The notes: generated by a model not told the origin, from the sequence alone. DNA of 9,359 bases from an uncultured Sphingobacteriales bacterium (GCA_946479435.1 CAMLFX010000106.1:1-9359); one strand, 5' to 3'; positions 1 through 6,306 are shown, counted from the first letter of the stretch. Translations and numbers: made by a program.

Positions 1-6
1 CGACTT

Positions 7-46
7 AAAAGGACAAAACAGATTTATACTGTTTTGTCCTTTTTAT
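7..46. terminator. Strong hairpin terminator at the left edge
   Basis: A perfect 15-bp inverted repeat (AAAAGGACAAAACAG at 7-21 and CTGTTTTGTCCTTTT at 29-43) encloses a 7-nt loop and runs into a T-rich tract. This is the form of a rho-independent terminator for a + strand gene that ends left of the window. The flanking A and T runs would also let it work on the other strand. Confidence 0.8.
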
Positions 47-118
47 TTCCACCTTAATCGTTGTCTATAAATATATAAGTTTGGCTGCTTCGCTGATGCG
101 ATTAATTTGAATAGTAAT

Positions 119-345
119 AGACTCCAAAACCTGAGAAACGTAGCACTACGGAGCAGGTTTATGCATGATGGCAGACTTAAATCGCTTGAAGAGGTTATCG
201 AATTCTATAACAATGGCAGTGTTCACGTGTAGGTAATCTTGATCCTATCATGACTAAGCCGGGCAAAGAATATGGTTTATAACTAACACATGAGGACAAG
301 CAGCATCTGCTTGCTTTTCTTTAAACCCTTACTGATCCAACTTAA
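119..345 (+). pseudogene. Relic of the C-terminal end of a MauG/di-haem cytochrome c peroxidase gene
   Basis: No intact frame exists here, but conceptual translation across frames gives the C-terminal signature of bacterial di-haem cytochrome c peroxidases. Frame 2 (131-229) reads LRNVALRSRFMHDGRLKSL followed by EEVIEFYNNG, and meets a TAG at 230-232. Frame 1 (from 232) continues with GNLDPIMTKPGKEYGL, a TAA at 280-282, LTHEDKQHLLAFL, another TAA at 322-324 where the family usually has Lys, then TLTD and a final stop. The residues TP at 121-126 fit the usual FKTPSLRN motif, but one base out of frame with what follows. The haem-binding N-terminal domains are absent. At least two frameshifts and two internal stops make it a dead 3' remnant. 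In the family the enzyme is periplasmic and reduces H2O2 or oxidises a partner. Confidence 0.8.
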
Positions 346-376
346 TTAGTGATACAGCATTGTCACATTTTAGAAT

Positions 377-402
377 AAAGACAATTTTGTCTTTTGTATA
401 AA
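377..402. promoter_or_regulatory. Palindromic operator upstream of the hemerythrin-rrf2 pair (copy 1)
   Basis: AAAGACAATTTTGTCTTT at 377-394 has two perfect 8-bp arms around a central TT. The stretch ATTTTGTCTTTTGTRTAAA (384-402) recurs at 1371-1389 upstream of ric with one difference in 19 bases. A symmetrical element repeated before two functionally linked transcripts is good evidence for a shared regulator site. The Rrf2 protein encoded next door is the natural candidate, but that is inference; a Crp/FNR-type NO sensor could also use it. Confidence 0.65.
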
Positions 403-411
403 TTGTTTTTG

Positions 412-419
412 TATTTTTG
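412..419 (+). promoter_or_regulatory. Candidate -7 box for the hemerythrin-rrf2 transcript
   Basis: TATTTTTG matches the Bacteroidota -7 consensus TAnnTTTG. A TTTG at 386-389, inside the palindrome, lies 22 nt upstream and could act as the -33 element, so a protein bound to the palindrome would overlap the promoter. Transcription would begin around 424-427, at or just before the candidate start codons. Confidence 0.45.
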
Positions 420-425
420 TAATGA

Positions 426-911
426 ATGGAACCAATGCCCATAAAAAGAAGTAAGGAGCTGGCGCCTTTATCGCGCGATCATCATCATGGCTTGCTGCTG
501 TGTTGGAAGATAAGGAATGGTGTAAAGAATCATATCGACAGTAATCGGATCTCCCGGTATATTATCTTTTCTTTCAGGGAAGAATTGAGCGAGCATTTCA
601 GACAGGAAGAAGAGATCCTGTTTTCTTTATTATCTGATGAGGAAGTACTAAAGCAGCAAGCATTGGAGCAACATGGCAGTCTGTGGGAGCAAGTAACGAA
701 GATAGAGTCTCAACAACAATTGGATACAATGCTTCTGCTGGCTTTTGCAGATACACTAGATACACATATCCGCTTCGAAGAAAGACAACTGTTCCCTTTC
801 ATTGAACAAACCGTTGATACAGCAAAACTGCACACTGCAGGTATGGAGATCGATGCCTGCCAACAGGTAGGTCAACTGCAATGGGAAGATGAATTTTGGA
901 AAAAAAATTAA
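426..911 (+). CDS. Stand-alone hemerythrin-like di-iron protein
   Basis: The protein has about 160 residues and is a single hemerythrin HHE four-helix bundle. LSRDHHHGLLL (residues 15-25) supplies the first histidines. HFRQE (H57, E61) and HIRFE (H114, E118) are the two HxxxE ligand pairs, and H83 in LEQHG is the remaining ligand, so a complete di-iron site is present. There is no signal peptide or membrane segment, so it should be cytoplasmic. Relatives bind O2 or NO or serve as iron or stress sensors; no specific reaction can be assigned. The stop is 6 bp before the rrf2 ATG, so the two are very probably co-transcribed. The start is uncertain: ATG at 426 is the first in frame, but ATG at 435 (MPIKRSKEL) looks more like relatives and would allow a short leader. 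Confidence 0.88.
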   Translation: MEPMPIKRSKELAPLSRDHHHGLLLCWKIRNGVKNHIDSNRISRYIIFSFREELSEHFRQEEEILFSLLSDEEVLKQQALEQHGSLWEQVTKIESQQQLDTMLLLAFADTLDTHIRFEERQLFPFIEQTVDTAKLHTAGMEIDACQQVGQLQWEDEFWKKN

Positions 912-917
912 TTGATT

Positions 918-1346
918 ATGTTTTCAAAGGCTTGTGAATACGGAATTAGAGCAACAGTGTATATCGCTTCTGAGGCAAAAGAATATCATAAGGTAGGTAT
1001 CCAGCAGATATGCGATCATATCGAAGCTCCTTTACATTTCACTGCCAAGATACTGCAGACATTAAGCCGCCGTCATATCATTAGTTCCCAGAAAGGACTC
1101 AATGGCGGTTTCTACCTCGATGATCATCAGAAAAGGAAACCAATAAAGCATATCGTTGAAGCTATTGATGGGAACGAGGTGTTTACAGGCTGTGGCCTGG
1201 GGCTTAAACAATGCTCTGAAACCAAGCCTTGTCCCATTCACAACCAGTTCAAGGCAATCAGGAATCAGCTTAACAAAATGATGGATGCTACAACCATAGA
1301 AATACTTGCCGATAAACTAAAAAACGGAGAGACCGTTCTGATGTAA
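918..1346 (+). CDS. Rrf2-family transcriptional regulator, NsrR/IscR-like
   Basis: This is a 142-residue winged-helix repressor. ATG at 918 gives MFSKACEYGIRA, the usual Rrf2 N-terminus, so the upstream in-frame TTG at 912 is rejected. A helix-turn-helix at about residues 25-52 is followed by the wing motif KGLNGGF. Three cysteines in GCGLGLKQCSETKPC (spacing C-x6-C-x5-C, numbers 92, 99 and 105 from this start) match the iron-sulfur ligand cluster of NsrR and IscR, where the spacing is close to x5 and x5. The family senses NO or iron-sulfur status through that cluster. Placement between a hemerythrin and RIC favours NO or oxidative stress sensing. It likely represses both transcripts through the palindromes at 377 and 1364, including its own gene. 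Calling it NsrR proper would overstate the evidence. Confidence 0.9.
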   Translation: MFSKACEYGIRATVYIASEAKEYHKVGIQQICDHIEAPLHFTAKILQTLSRRHIISSQKGLNGGFYLDDHQKRKPIKHIVEAIDGNEVFTGCGLGLKQCSETKPCPIHNQFKAIRNQLNKMMDATTIEILADKLKNGETVLM

Positions 1347-1363
1347 ATTTTTTTGTTTAAATA

Positions 1364-1393
1364 AAGGATGATTTTGTCTTTTGTGTAAAGACA
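1364..1393. promoter_or_regulatory. Operator upstream of ric (copy 2), with overlapping inverted repeats
   Basis: AAGGATGATTTTGTCTTT (1364-1381) matches 15 of 18 bases of the palindrome at 377-394. It overlaps a second, perfect repeat, TGTCTTT-TGTGT-AAAGACA (1375-1393), that copy 1 has only in half. The shared ATTTTGTCTTTTGT core shows common ancestry or common selection. It lies just downstream of the rrf2 stop and upstream of ric, so ric probably has its own regulated promoter and is not only read through from rrf2. Confidence 0.65.
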
Positions 1394-1394
1394 T

Positions 1395-1478
1395 ATGAAA
1401 CGTTTTAATTTCTGGATACGGATGAGCCCGGTTAACCTGGCATTAGTGGCACTAGTAGGTCTGTTTCTTAGAAGGTAA
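1395..1478 (+). CDS. Possible 27-residue single-span membrane peptide
   Basis: An ATG-to-TAA frame lies immediately after the second operator and 48 bp before ric. It begins MKRFNFWIRM, continues with a hydrophobic helix SPVNLALVALVGLFL, and ends in RR. Positive ends flanking one hydrophobic stretch fit a small inner-membrane peptide. Against it, the ATG follows the operator by one base, leaving no room for a ribosome binding site unless the transcript is leaderless, and no family is recognised. It may be a chance frame in the ric leader, a leader peptide, or a remnant of a lost membrane gene. Confidence 0.3.
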   Translation: MKRFNFWIRMSPVNLALVALVGLFLRR

Positions 1479-1526
1479 TAAACTCAAACATATCCAATCT
1501 ATTTCATAATCATAAAATTAAAAACA

Positions 1527-2456
1527 ATGGAAGACGTAATCATCAATGTTACTCAACTGGAGCCCAGATTGAAACATCCAACCATATTTGATGCATTCGA
1601 CCACTTAAATGCTGGTGTAGCTGTAGTCATACACAATGATCACGATCCTAAACCGCTATATTACCAGCTATTGGCACAGCGTGGTAATTGCTTTTCCTGG
1701 ACATATCTTTCCGAAGGGCCACAAGAATGGCAGGTAGAGATTCGAAAGCATAATACCGACACAGAAACGGTTGGTGAAATTGCTGCCAAGGATATGCGTA
1801 AAGCGGCGCGGCTAAAAGAACTGGGAATTGACTTCTGTTGCGGCGGGAAAAAATCACTGCAACAGGCCTGTCAGGACAAAGGACTGGATGTGATCAAGGT
1901 GCAGCAAGAACTTGAAGATGCTACCAGACAGCCGGTATCGGCAAATCCACTTAATTTCAATAGCCTGTCGTTATCATTTTTAGCAGACTATATTGTTAAT
2001 GTACATCATGCATACGTTATTGAACAGGCACCGGTAATAGAAGATTTGGCGCAGAAGGTGGTTGGCCATCATGGTGGCCATATACCTGCTCTGCCGAGGG
2101 TATATCAAATGATGGCTAGCTTGCGTGCAGAGCTCTTCAATCATATGGAAAAGGAGGAACAAGTGCTTTTCCCTACCATTAAGCTCATCGAGGCAGGAGG
2201 CGCTGGGTCAGTAGCATCAATCAGTGAACTGATACACCTGATGGAAAGCGAACACGATATAGCAGGTGATCTCATTAAGGAGATACGATTCCTTACTCAT
2301 GACTTCACAGCCCCGGAAGAAGCATGCAATAGCATGAAAATCCTCTATTATAAACTGGAGGAATTCGAGCACGACCTGCTACAACATATTCACCTGGAAA
2401 ACAATATCCTGTTTCCAAAAGCGATAACCATGCAGGAATCTAATTCAAGGGTGTAA
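1527..2456 (+). CDS. ric: RIC-type di-iron protein (YtfE/ScdA family) with N-terminal DUF2249 domain
   Basis: The protein has 309 residues in three domains. Residues 1-75 (LEPRLKHPTIFDAFDHLNAG onward) are a DUF2249 domain. Residues 80-132 are the ScdA_N/DUF542 domain with the diagnostic GIDFCCGGKKSL and cysteines C104 and C105. Residues 148-300 are the hemerythrin domain. Its likely di-iron ligands are H160 or H161, H206 and E210 (HMEKE), H243 (SEHD), and H287 and E291 (HIHLE), matching the ligand pattern of E. coli YtfE. Family members are cytoplasmic and restore iron-sulfur clusters damaged by NO or peroxide, or act on NO itself. E. coli YtfE is about 220 residues; the extra length is the DUF2249 domain, which is fused to or linked with such proteins elsewhere. 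The adjacent Rrf2 regulator and upstream operator support stress-induced expression. Confidence 0.92.
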   Translation: MEDVIINVTQLEPRLKHPTIFDAFDHLNAGVAVVIHNDHDPKPLYYQLLAQRGNCFSWTYLSEGPQEWQVEIRKHNTDTETVGEIAAKDMRKAARLKELGIDFCCGGKKSLQQACQDKGLDVIKVQQELEDATRQPVSANPLNFNSLSLSFLADYIVNVHHAYVIEQAPVIEDLAQKVVGHHGGHIPALPRVYQMMASLRAELFNHMEKEEQVLFPTIKLIEAGGAGSVASISELIHLMESEHDIAGDLIKEIRFLTHDFTAPEEACNSMKILYYKLEEFEHDLLQHIHLENNILFPKAITMQESNSRV

Positions 2457-2485
2457 CTCTTCTATCATAATGTAAAGCTATATCT

Positions 2486-2878
2486 ATGAAGCCTATAACA
2501 GCCAACGCAAAGATTGTGACATGCGATTATGTAATTGCCGAAGATAGAGCTGTGATGCAACAGAAAACTTCTGTGGCATTTGACTGGCGCCTGGAGTACG
2601 AGGTGATATAGAAAGCGGTGAAGATCCCTTTACAAGAATCATGGGTCACCTCTCAGTATGGCAACAGGGGAGGTGCTATTGTTGGTCAATTCATTCAAGC
2701 TTACCCCGCTGACACATATTCTGCGGGGAAACATTATGAAACAGAAGTGAATCATATCATTGCCAGTGAGGTACATACCTCAATACGAAAAACTGCCAGG
2801 GTCAGGGAAAGAAACGCTACCGAAAAAATAAACGTGAACAAATTCGAACTGATGCTACTATGTATAAGGATAAAATGA
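2486..2878 (+). pseudogene. Unrecognised reading frame interrupted by an amber codon
   Basis: From ATG 2486 a frame encodes 41 residues (MKPITANAKIVTCDYVIAED onward) and meets TAG at 2609-2611. The same frame stays open downstream, through GTG 2618, for another 86 residues including ESWVTSQYGNRGGAIVGQF and SAGKHYETEVNHIIASEV. The two halves are in register with no gap, so the simplest reading is one gene of about 130 codons broken by a nonsense mutation. It could also be two small genes or noncoding sequence. The tail after about residue 110 is rich in Lys and Arg and may be out of frame. I recognise no family, and the sequence has no membrane span. It follows ric by 29 bp, so it could have been part of the same stress transcript. 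Confidence 0.35.
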
Positions 2879-2935
2879 AGACCATAATGTACTCAATTTG
2901 CCTGTTTCAACCTATGATTACTGTGCTGGATAGCC

Positions 2936-2951
2936 TCCGATACTTATCGGA
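2936..2951. repeat. Perfect palindrome TCCGATA-CT-TATCGGA
   Basis: Two 7-bp arms are separated by CT. The following A/T-rich stretch lacks a clean T-run, so it is not a convincing + strand terminator. A regulator site or a short hairpin at the end of the preceding transcript are both possible. Confidence 0.5.
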
Positions 2952-3066
2952 AAATATATAGCTTTATTTGTCCATTATAAGAAGTGGCCTCTATTTAAGA
3001 TTATAATAGTAAAATATTCCCCTTAGTAAGTCGGAATTGCACCACTTATCGTACCAGAACAGTATC

Positions 3067-3074
3067 TAAATTTG
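3067..3074 (+). promoter_or_regulatory. Candidate -7 promoter box for the SRPBCC gene
   Basis: TAAATTTG matches TAnnTTTG exactly and lies about 41 nt upstream of the ATG, leaving a leader of roughly 35 nt. No good -33 TTTG box is seen at 19-23 nt; the nearest TTG (3037-3039) is 27 nt away. Confidence 0.5.
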
Positions 3075-3115
3075 CCTTATAACAACAGTCATTTAAACCA
3101 TTAAAACAAAGTAAA

Positions 3116-3538
3116 ATGAGTACAGAAAACAAATCACCCATCACAATAAGTAGCACTATCAATGCCCCTGTTAACAAAGTATGGGAATACTGGACAAAGC
3201 CTGAGCATATTACTCAATGGAGTAGTGCATCGGACGATTGGCACACACCACGCGCTGAAAATGACCTTAGAACAGGTGGATCCTTCCTTTCGAGAATGGA
3301 AGCAAAGGACGGAAGTTTTGGATTTGATTTTGGTGGCGTGTATGATGAAGTTGATACACACAAAAAAATAGCATACACTATGGGTGATGGAAGGAAAGTG
3401 AAGATCGCCTTTTTACCTAACGGGAATCAGACCGAGATACACGAAATTTTTGATCCTGAAAACGAAAACCCTATAGAAATGCAGCAACAAGGTTGGCAGG
3501 CTATATTGAACAACTTTAAAAAATACGCTGAGAAGTAA
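3116..3538 (+). CDS. SRPBCC/AHSA1-family ligand-binding protein
   Basis: This 140-residue protein covers one START-like (SRPBCC) domain of the AHSA1 type. ITISSTINAPVNKVWEYWTK (residues 9-28) is the first strand and helix. PEHITQW and SDDWHTPRAENDLRTGG follow, then the strands SFGFDFGGVYDEV and KKIAYTMGDG. The closing amphipathic helix MQQQGWQAILNNFKKYAEK forms the floor of the pocket. There is no signal peptide, so it is cytoplasmic. Members bind hydrophobic ligands or have unknown roles; the Hsp90-activator name of the family does not imply that job here. It appears to be a single-gene transcript with its own -7 box and a terminator right after it. The ATG follows an A-rich leader typical of this phylum, and no upstream in-frame start is better. 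Confidence 0.9.
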   Translation: MSTENKSPITISSTINAPVNKVWEYWTKPEHITQWSSASDDWHTPRAENDLRTGGSFLSRMEAKDGSFGFDFGGVYDEVDTHKKIAYTMGDGRKVKIAFLPNGNQTEIHEIFDPENENPIEMQQQGWQAILNNFKKYAEK

Positions 3539-3556
3539 GCGAAGGATGGTTACTAA

Positions 3557-3596
3557 TTAATAAAATGGCCCGCAATTTTGCGGGCCATTTTATTAA
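3557..3596. terminator. Bidirectional terminator between convergent genes
   Basis: An 18-bp perfect stem (3557-3574 with 3579-3596) has a G+C-rich core, GGCCCGCA/TGCGGGCC, and a 4-nt loop, flanked by A and T runs on both sides. It stops the SRPBCC gene on the + strand and the protease gene on the - strand. Confidence 0.92.
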
Positions 3597-3616
3597 AGCT
3601 ATTTCTATTAAGAATA

Positions 3617-5893
3617 CTAATAAGAAACCAGTTTCTCAGTATGTACTTGTTCGCCTGTAACAATTTGAACCATATACATGCCTTTTACTGATATTGCATT
3701 TGCCGGTATTTCTATACGGTTAACACCGTTAGTAAGGTTAGATTGTGTTTTGTAAACCAGTTTGCCGGTTACATCAGTTACCACTACAGAGGCAGTTTTA
3801 TTTTCGTTGTCTTTAATTACAACGAACGTGCTACCTGTTGTTGGGTTAGGCGCTAATACAATATTTTGTTTATCGTTAAGCAGTGTATTAACACCCAGTG
3901 GGTATGGGCTAACGTTGATACGGTCAATATAGAAGTTATTACCTGTTGCAATACGGCCAGCTGTGTTAGGGTCAACACTTGACCTATAACGGAAACGGAA
4001 CAATGTATTGCCTGTACGGGCTTCTGAAGGTAGGTTAATGCTATGTAGCTTCCAATCGCCAGTCCATAAAGGTCGGAAAGGATTAGAATAAGTACCGTAG
4101 TTAGCTAACTCACCATCTTTCAGGCTATCCAGCTTTTTCCACGTAGCGCCGCAGTCTATTGAATATGCTATCAGAAGTGCATCATTCATTAAGTCAGGAT
4201 TAGTTACACGGTAAGCACCGGCAGACATAAAGTTCAAATTACAGTCACCATTTGTCATGCTGCTTAAGTCAAATTTTGGTGAGAAGAAATCATCAAAATC
4301 ACCACCAAAGTTGCCGGTGTAAGTTGCAGGGAAAACGCGCTTGTCAAAGCCGGTATGCACTAAACAGCTATTATCATAAAAACCAGTTTCAGATGTTGTC
4401 CAGCTGGTTGGGTTATTATAATAGTTGAAAGTAGGCCATTTGTCTTTATCACTATTTGCGTCAAACTCCTGAACATATCCTGCCATAGGGTTCAACTTAT
4501 AGTTATTGTCTGCCGCATAAACTACTTTACGTTCAGTTGTACCACTTCCTGTATTGTTACCATTAGCAGTCAGTTTAACAGTAACCCATCCTGGATCACC
4601 AAATTTCACTTTTAATGTACCTGTCTTTTGGCTTGAAGTAGATGGATTAGCATTGTTTGAAAATTCCCATGCTACAGAGGTGATAGTATCTCTCCAGCTT
4701 TGGTTTTTAAACAGGAACTCTTGTGCATTATCAGCACACATGTAATAGTATCTTTCTGCAGTGCTACCCGCCCCCTTTTTCTCTATTGAAAAATCAGCAA
4801 CAGGTGCCAGGTCATTCTGAGGATCCATGATACCTGTAACAGTCTTCGTAAGATCGCTTAAAAGGTTAACCCTGTTTGCTACTGTACTATGGTTAGCATT
4901 GCGTACACGCAATACCTGTTGCATAGTAAACATGTTAGTACAGTTAGAGTAGTCCATCAGGTTCTGTACGTTAGTAGTATCAGGATAATCAACTATTACA
5001 CTTTGTACCGGACCACCACCTGGAGGAGCATAATTATATACTTGTTTGTAGCCATTTGCACAAACACTATCATATAGCGGGCAAGTGCTAAAATGCCCTT
5101 TGGTAGGCGGGGTATCATCTACTTCATCATTCCCACAAGCTTCACCAGGGCCTACGCCGCTGCTGTTCCATGGGTGATCAAGATTGAATACGTGACCCAT
5201 TTCGTGTGGTATTGTACCACCGTCAGTAATGTAAGGAGCGGCAACAATGATACCATCACCTTGAGGATTAGATGCGCCACCTGAAGGTTTAAAGGCGTAG
5301 GCAAGCGTGATACCGTTGTCCGGATTTGAACCAATAACACCTTCTACCCAGATATTTACATATTTATCAGGAGCCCAAAGATCAAATTTGGCTTGTTCAT
5401 CACCGCCTTTTGTAAGATATGACTGATGGCGGGTGATACCGGTAGTTGGATTACCATTAGGATCTTTACGAGCCAAACGGAATTCATAATTCATTTTACC
5501 AATATACCTTTTGAATGGTTCTATAACGCTCGACAGATCGTTTTTTTGCTGCCAAACAGTATTGAGGTCTTTTACCATTTGAAATATCTCGTCATCTGTC
5601 ACATATTCAGTACCATAGTCGTGTACTACGTGTACAGCCAAAGGAATATAAAGTGTTTCCTTTGTAGCCTCAGTGTACATTGAGTCGAAGTACTTGTCGT
5701 AATCAGGAGAAGAAGAGATCAGTTTATTAAAAGCACCCCTGAGGTAGGCATTCAAAGCCTCTTCAGTAGCTTTTACTTGTGGGTTTTCTTTGATCAGTCT
5801 CGCATGTACCTGGTCAGTAGCACATGGTTGAGCGATTGCTGTACTGCCAAGCCCAGCTAAGGCAGACAATAGTAGAATAGCTTTTTTTATCAT
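3617..5893 (-). CDS. Secreted M43-family (pappalysin-like) metalloprotease with type IX sorting domain
   Basis: The 758-residue protein starts with a signal peptide (about residues 1-21, cut near AIA/QP). The catalytic domain spans about 75-350. It has the zinc motif HEMGHVFNLDH (H230, E231, H234, H240), a downstream EVDDTPPT segment common in Bacteroidota M43 enzymes, and a Met-turn in NLMDYSNC (M313). A PKD-like domain follows (about 363-462, starting APVADFSI), then a beta-rich jelly-roll-like region (about 470-665). The last 82 residues are a type A sorting domain: APNPTTG near 681, VVVTDVTGKLVYK, then a short C-terminal strand ending KLVSY. Such proteins pass the inner membrane by Sec and the outer membrane by the type IX system, then are released or anchored. 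It likely digests external protein. The catalytic residues look intact. It is transcribed alone from a -7 box at 5935-5942. Confidence 0.94.
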   Translation of the reverse strand: MIKKAILLLSALAGLGSTAIAQPCATDQVHARLIKENPQVKATEEALNAYLRGAFNKLISSSPDYDKYFDSMYTEATKETLYIPLAVHVVHDYGTEYVTDDEIFQMVKDLNTVWQQKNDLSSVIEPFKRYIGKMNYEFRLARKDPNGNPTTGITRHQSYLTKGGDEQAKFDLWAPDKYVNIWVEGVIGSNPDNGITLAYAFKPSGGASNPQGDGIIVAAPYITDGGTIPHEMGHVFNLDHPWNSSGVGPGEACGNDEVDDTPPTKGHFSTCPLYDSVCANGYKQVYNYAPPGGGPVQSVIVDYPDTTNVQNLMDYSNCTNMFTMQQVLRVRNANHSTVANRVNLLSDLTKTVTGIMDPQNDLAPVADFSIEKKGAGSTAERYYYMCADNAQEFLFKNQSWRDTITSVAWEFSNNANPSTSSQKTGTLKVKFGDPGWVTVKLTANGNNTGSGTTERKVVYAADNNYKLNPMAGYVQEFDANSDKDKWPTFNYYNNPTSWTTSETGFYDNSCLVHTGFDKRVFPATYTGNFGGDFDDFFSPKFDLSSMTNGDCNLNFMSAGAYRVTNPDLMNDALLIAYSIDCGATWKKLDSLKDGELANYGTYSNPFRPLWTGDWKLHSINLPSEARTGNTLFRFRYRSSVDPNTAGRIATGNNFYIDRINVSPYPLGVNTLLNDKQNIVLAPNPTTGSTFVVIKDNENKTASVVVTDVTGKLVYKTQSNLTNGVNRIEIPANAISVKGMYMVQIVTGEQVHTEKLVSY

Positions 5894-5934
5894 TGTTTGT
5901 TTATTAGTAAAAAATAAATCATTTACTGAAGCTT

Positions 5935-5942
5935 CAAAGATA
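5935..5942 (-). promoter_or_regulatory. Candidate -7 promoter box for the M43 protease
   Basis: On the - strand the sequence reads TATCTTTG, an exact TAnnTTTG match, 41 nt upstream of the start codon. The leader between them is A+T-rich. No TTTG stands at the ideal distance upstream. Confidence 0.55.
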
Positions 5943-6104
5943 CTTATTCTGTTAAGAAAATGAAAAGTTTTTTGTCATGAAAGTCTTATATTTAAAGGGG
6001 TTGGGTCGTGCTCAGGCATAAATGACAAATAGTTTACAAAACTATTATTGCTTGCATATCCTTTATGATATTTGAATTTTGAACGTAGACCTAACGTGTA
6101 TGGT
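5943..6104. other. Intergenic stretch between the tRNAs and the protease gene
   Basis: No gene is supported here. The only structure seen is a small perfect hairpin, AATAGTTT-ACA-AAACTATT at 6028-6046, with no T-tract or conserved partner that would give it a role. Confidence 0.4.
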
Positions 6105-6139
6105 TGAAAAAGAAAAACCCCGCTACTAGAGCGAGGTTT
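6105..6139 (-). terminator. Terminator after tRNA-Leu
   Basis: Read on the - strand, AAACCTCGCT (6139-6130) pairs with AGCGGGGTTT (6124-6115), ten pairs with one G-U, around a 5-nt loop. It is followed by TTTTTCTTTTTC. It begins 4 nt after the tRNA-Leu 3' end. Confidence 0.85.
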
Positions 6140-6143
6140 CATG

Positions 6144-6229
6144 TGCCCCGGGCGGGACTTGAACCCGCACACGCATTGCTGCATACAGGATTTTAAGTCC
6201 TGCGCGTCTACCAGTTCCACCACCAGGGC
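6144..6229 (-). tRNA. tRNA-Leu (anticodon UAA)
   Basis: This is an 86-nt cloverleaf with a class II long variable arm. The acceptor stem GCCCTGG pairs with CCGGGGC (one G-U), and the discriminator base is A. The D arm contains TGGTAGAC. The anticodon arm is CAGGA-CTTAAAA-TCCTG, giving anticodon TAA, and GGTTCAAGTCC forms the T arm. CCA is not encoded. It reads leucine UUA, and UUG by wobble. It is the second tRNA behind the promoter at 6405-6435. Confidence 0.96.
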
Positions 6230-6269
6230 TTCCTTCTATTTTGCTGCACGAGGTAATACATGCGCAAAC

Positions 6270-6303
6270 AAAAAATTCCAAACCATAAGGCCTGGAATTT
6301 TTT
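6270..6303 (-). terminator. Hairpin with T-tract between the two tRNAs
   Basis: AAAAAATTCCA and TGGAATTTTTT form an 11-bp stem around a 12-nt loop that contains AGGCCT. On the - strand it starts 3 nt after tRNA-Gly and ends in TTTTTTG, so it looks like a rho-independent terminator. Its stem is A+T-rich and no separate promoter is evident for tRNA-Leu, so it probably terminates only partly, or helps processing. Confidence 0.65.
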
Positions 6304-6306
6304 AAG

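Larger units (their letters stand above)
2879..3115. other. Intergenic region before the SRPBCC gene
   Basis: No gene is visible in this A+T-rich stretch. It holds a perfect 16-bp palindrome at 2936-2951 and a -7 promoter box at 3067-3074, both listed separately. A short A-rich leader (3098-3115) precedes the next start codon. Confidence 0.5.

Noticed and set aside
7..46. Shared TTTTGTC word between the left-edge terminator and the operators
   Set aside because: The word sits inside a long perfect stem followed by a T-tract, which terminator structure explains fully; the rest of the operator core is missing.
1648..2162. Two - strand frames inside ric
   Set aside because: They are shadows of ric, which has three recognisable domains on the + strand.
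2612..2878. Calling the second open segment a genuine 86-residue gene starting at GTG 2618
   Set aside because: It has no recognised domain or leader, and the frame is continuous with the upstream segment across one TAG, so a broken gene is at least as likely.
5975..6223. 82-codon frame on the - strand beginning MVELVDAQDLKSC
   Set aside because: It lies across the tRNA-Leu gene; its first part is a translation of the tRNA itself, a common spurious call.
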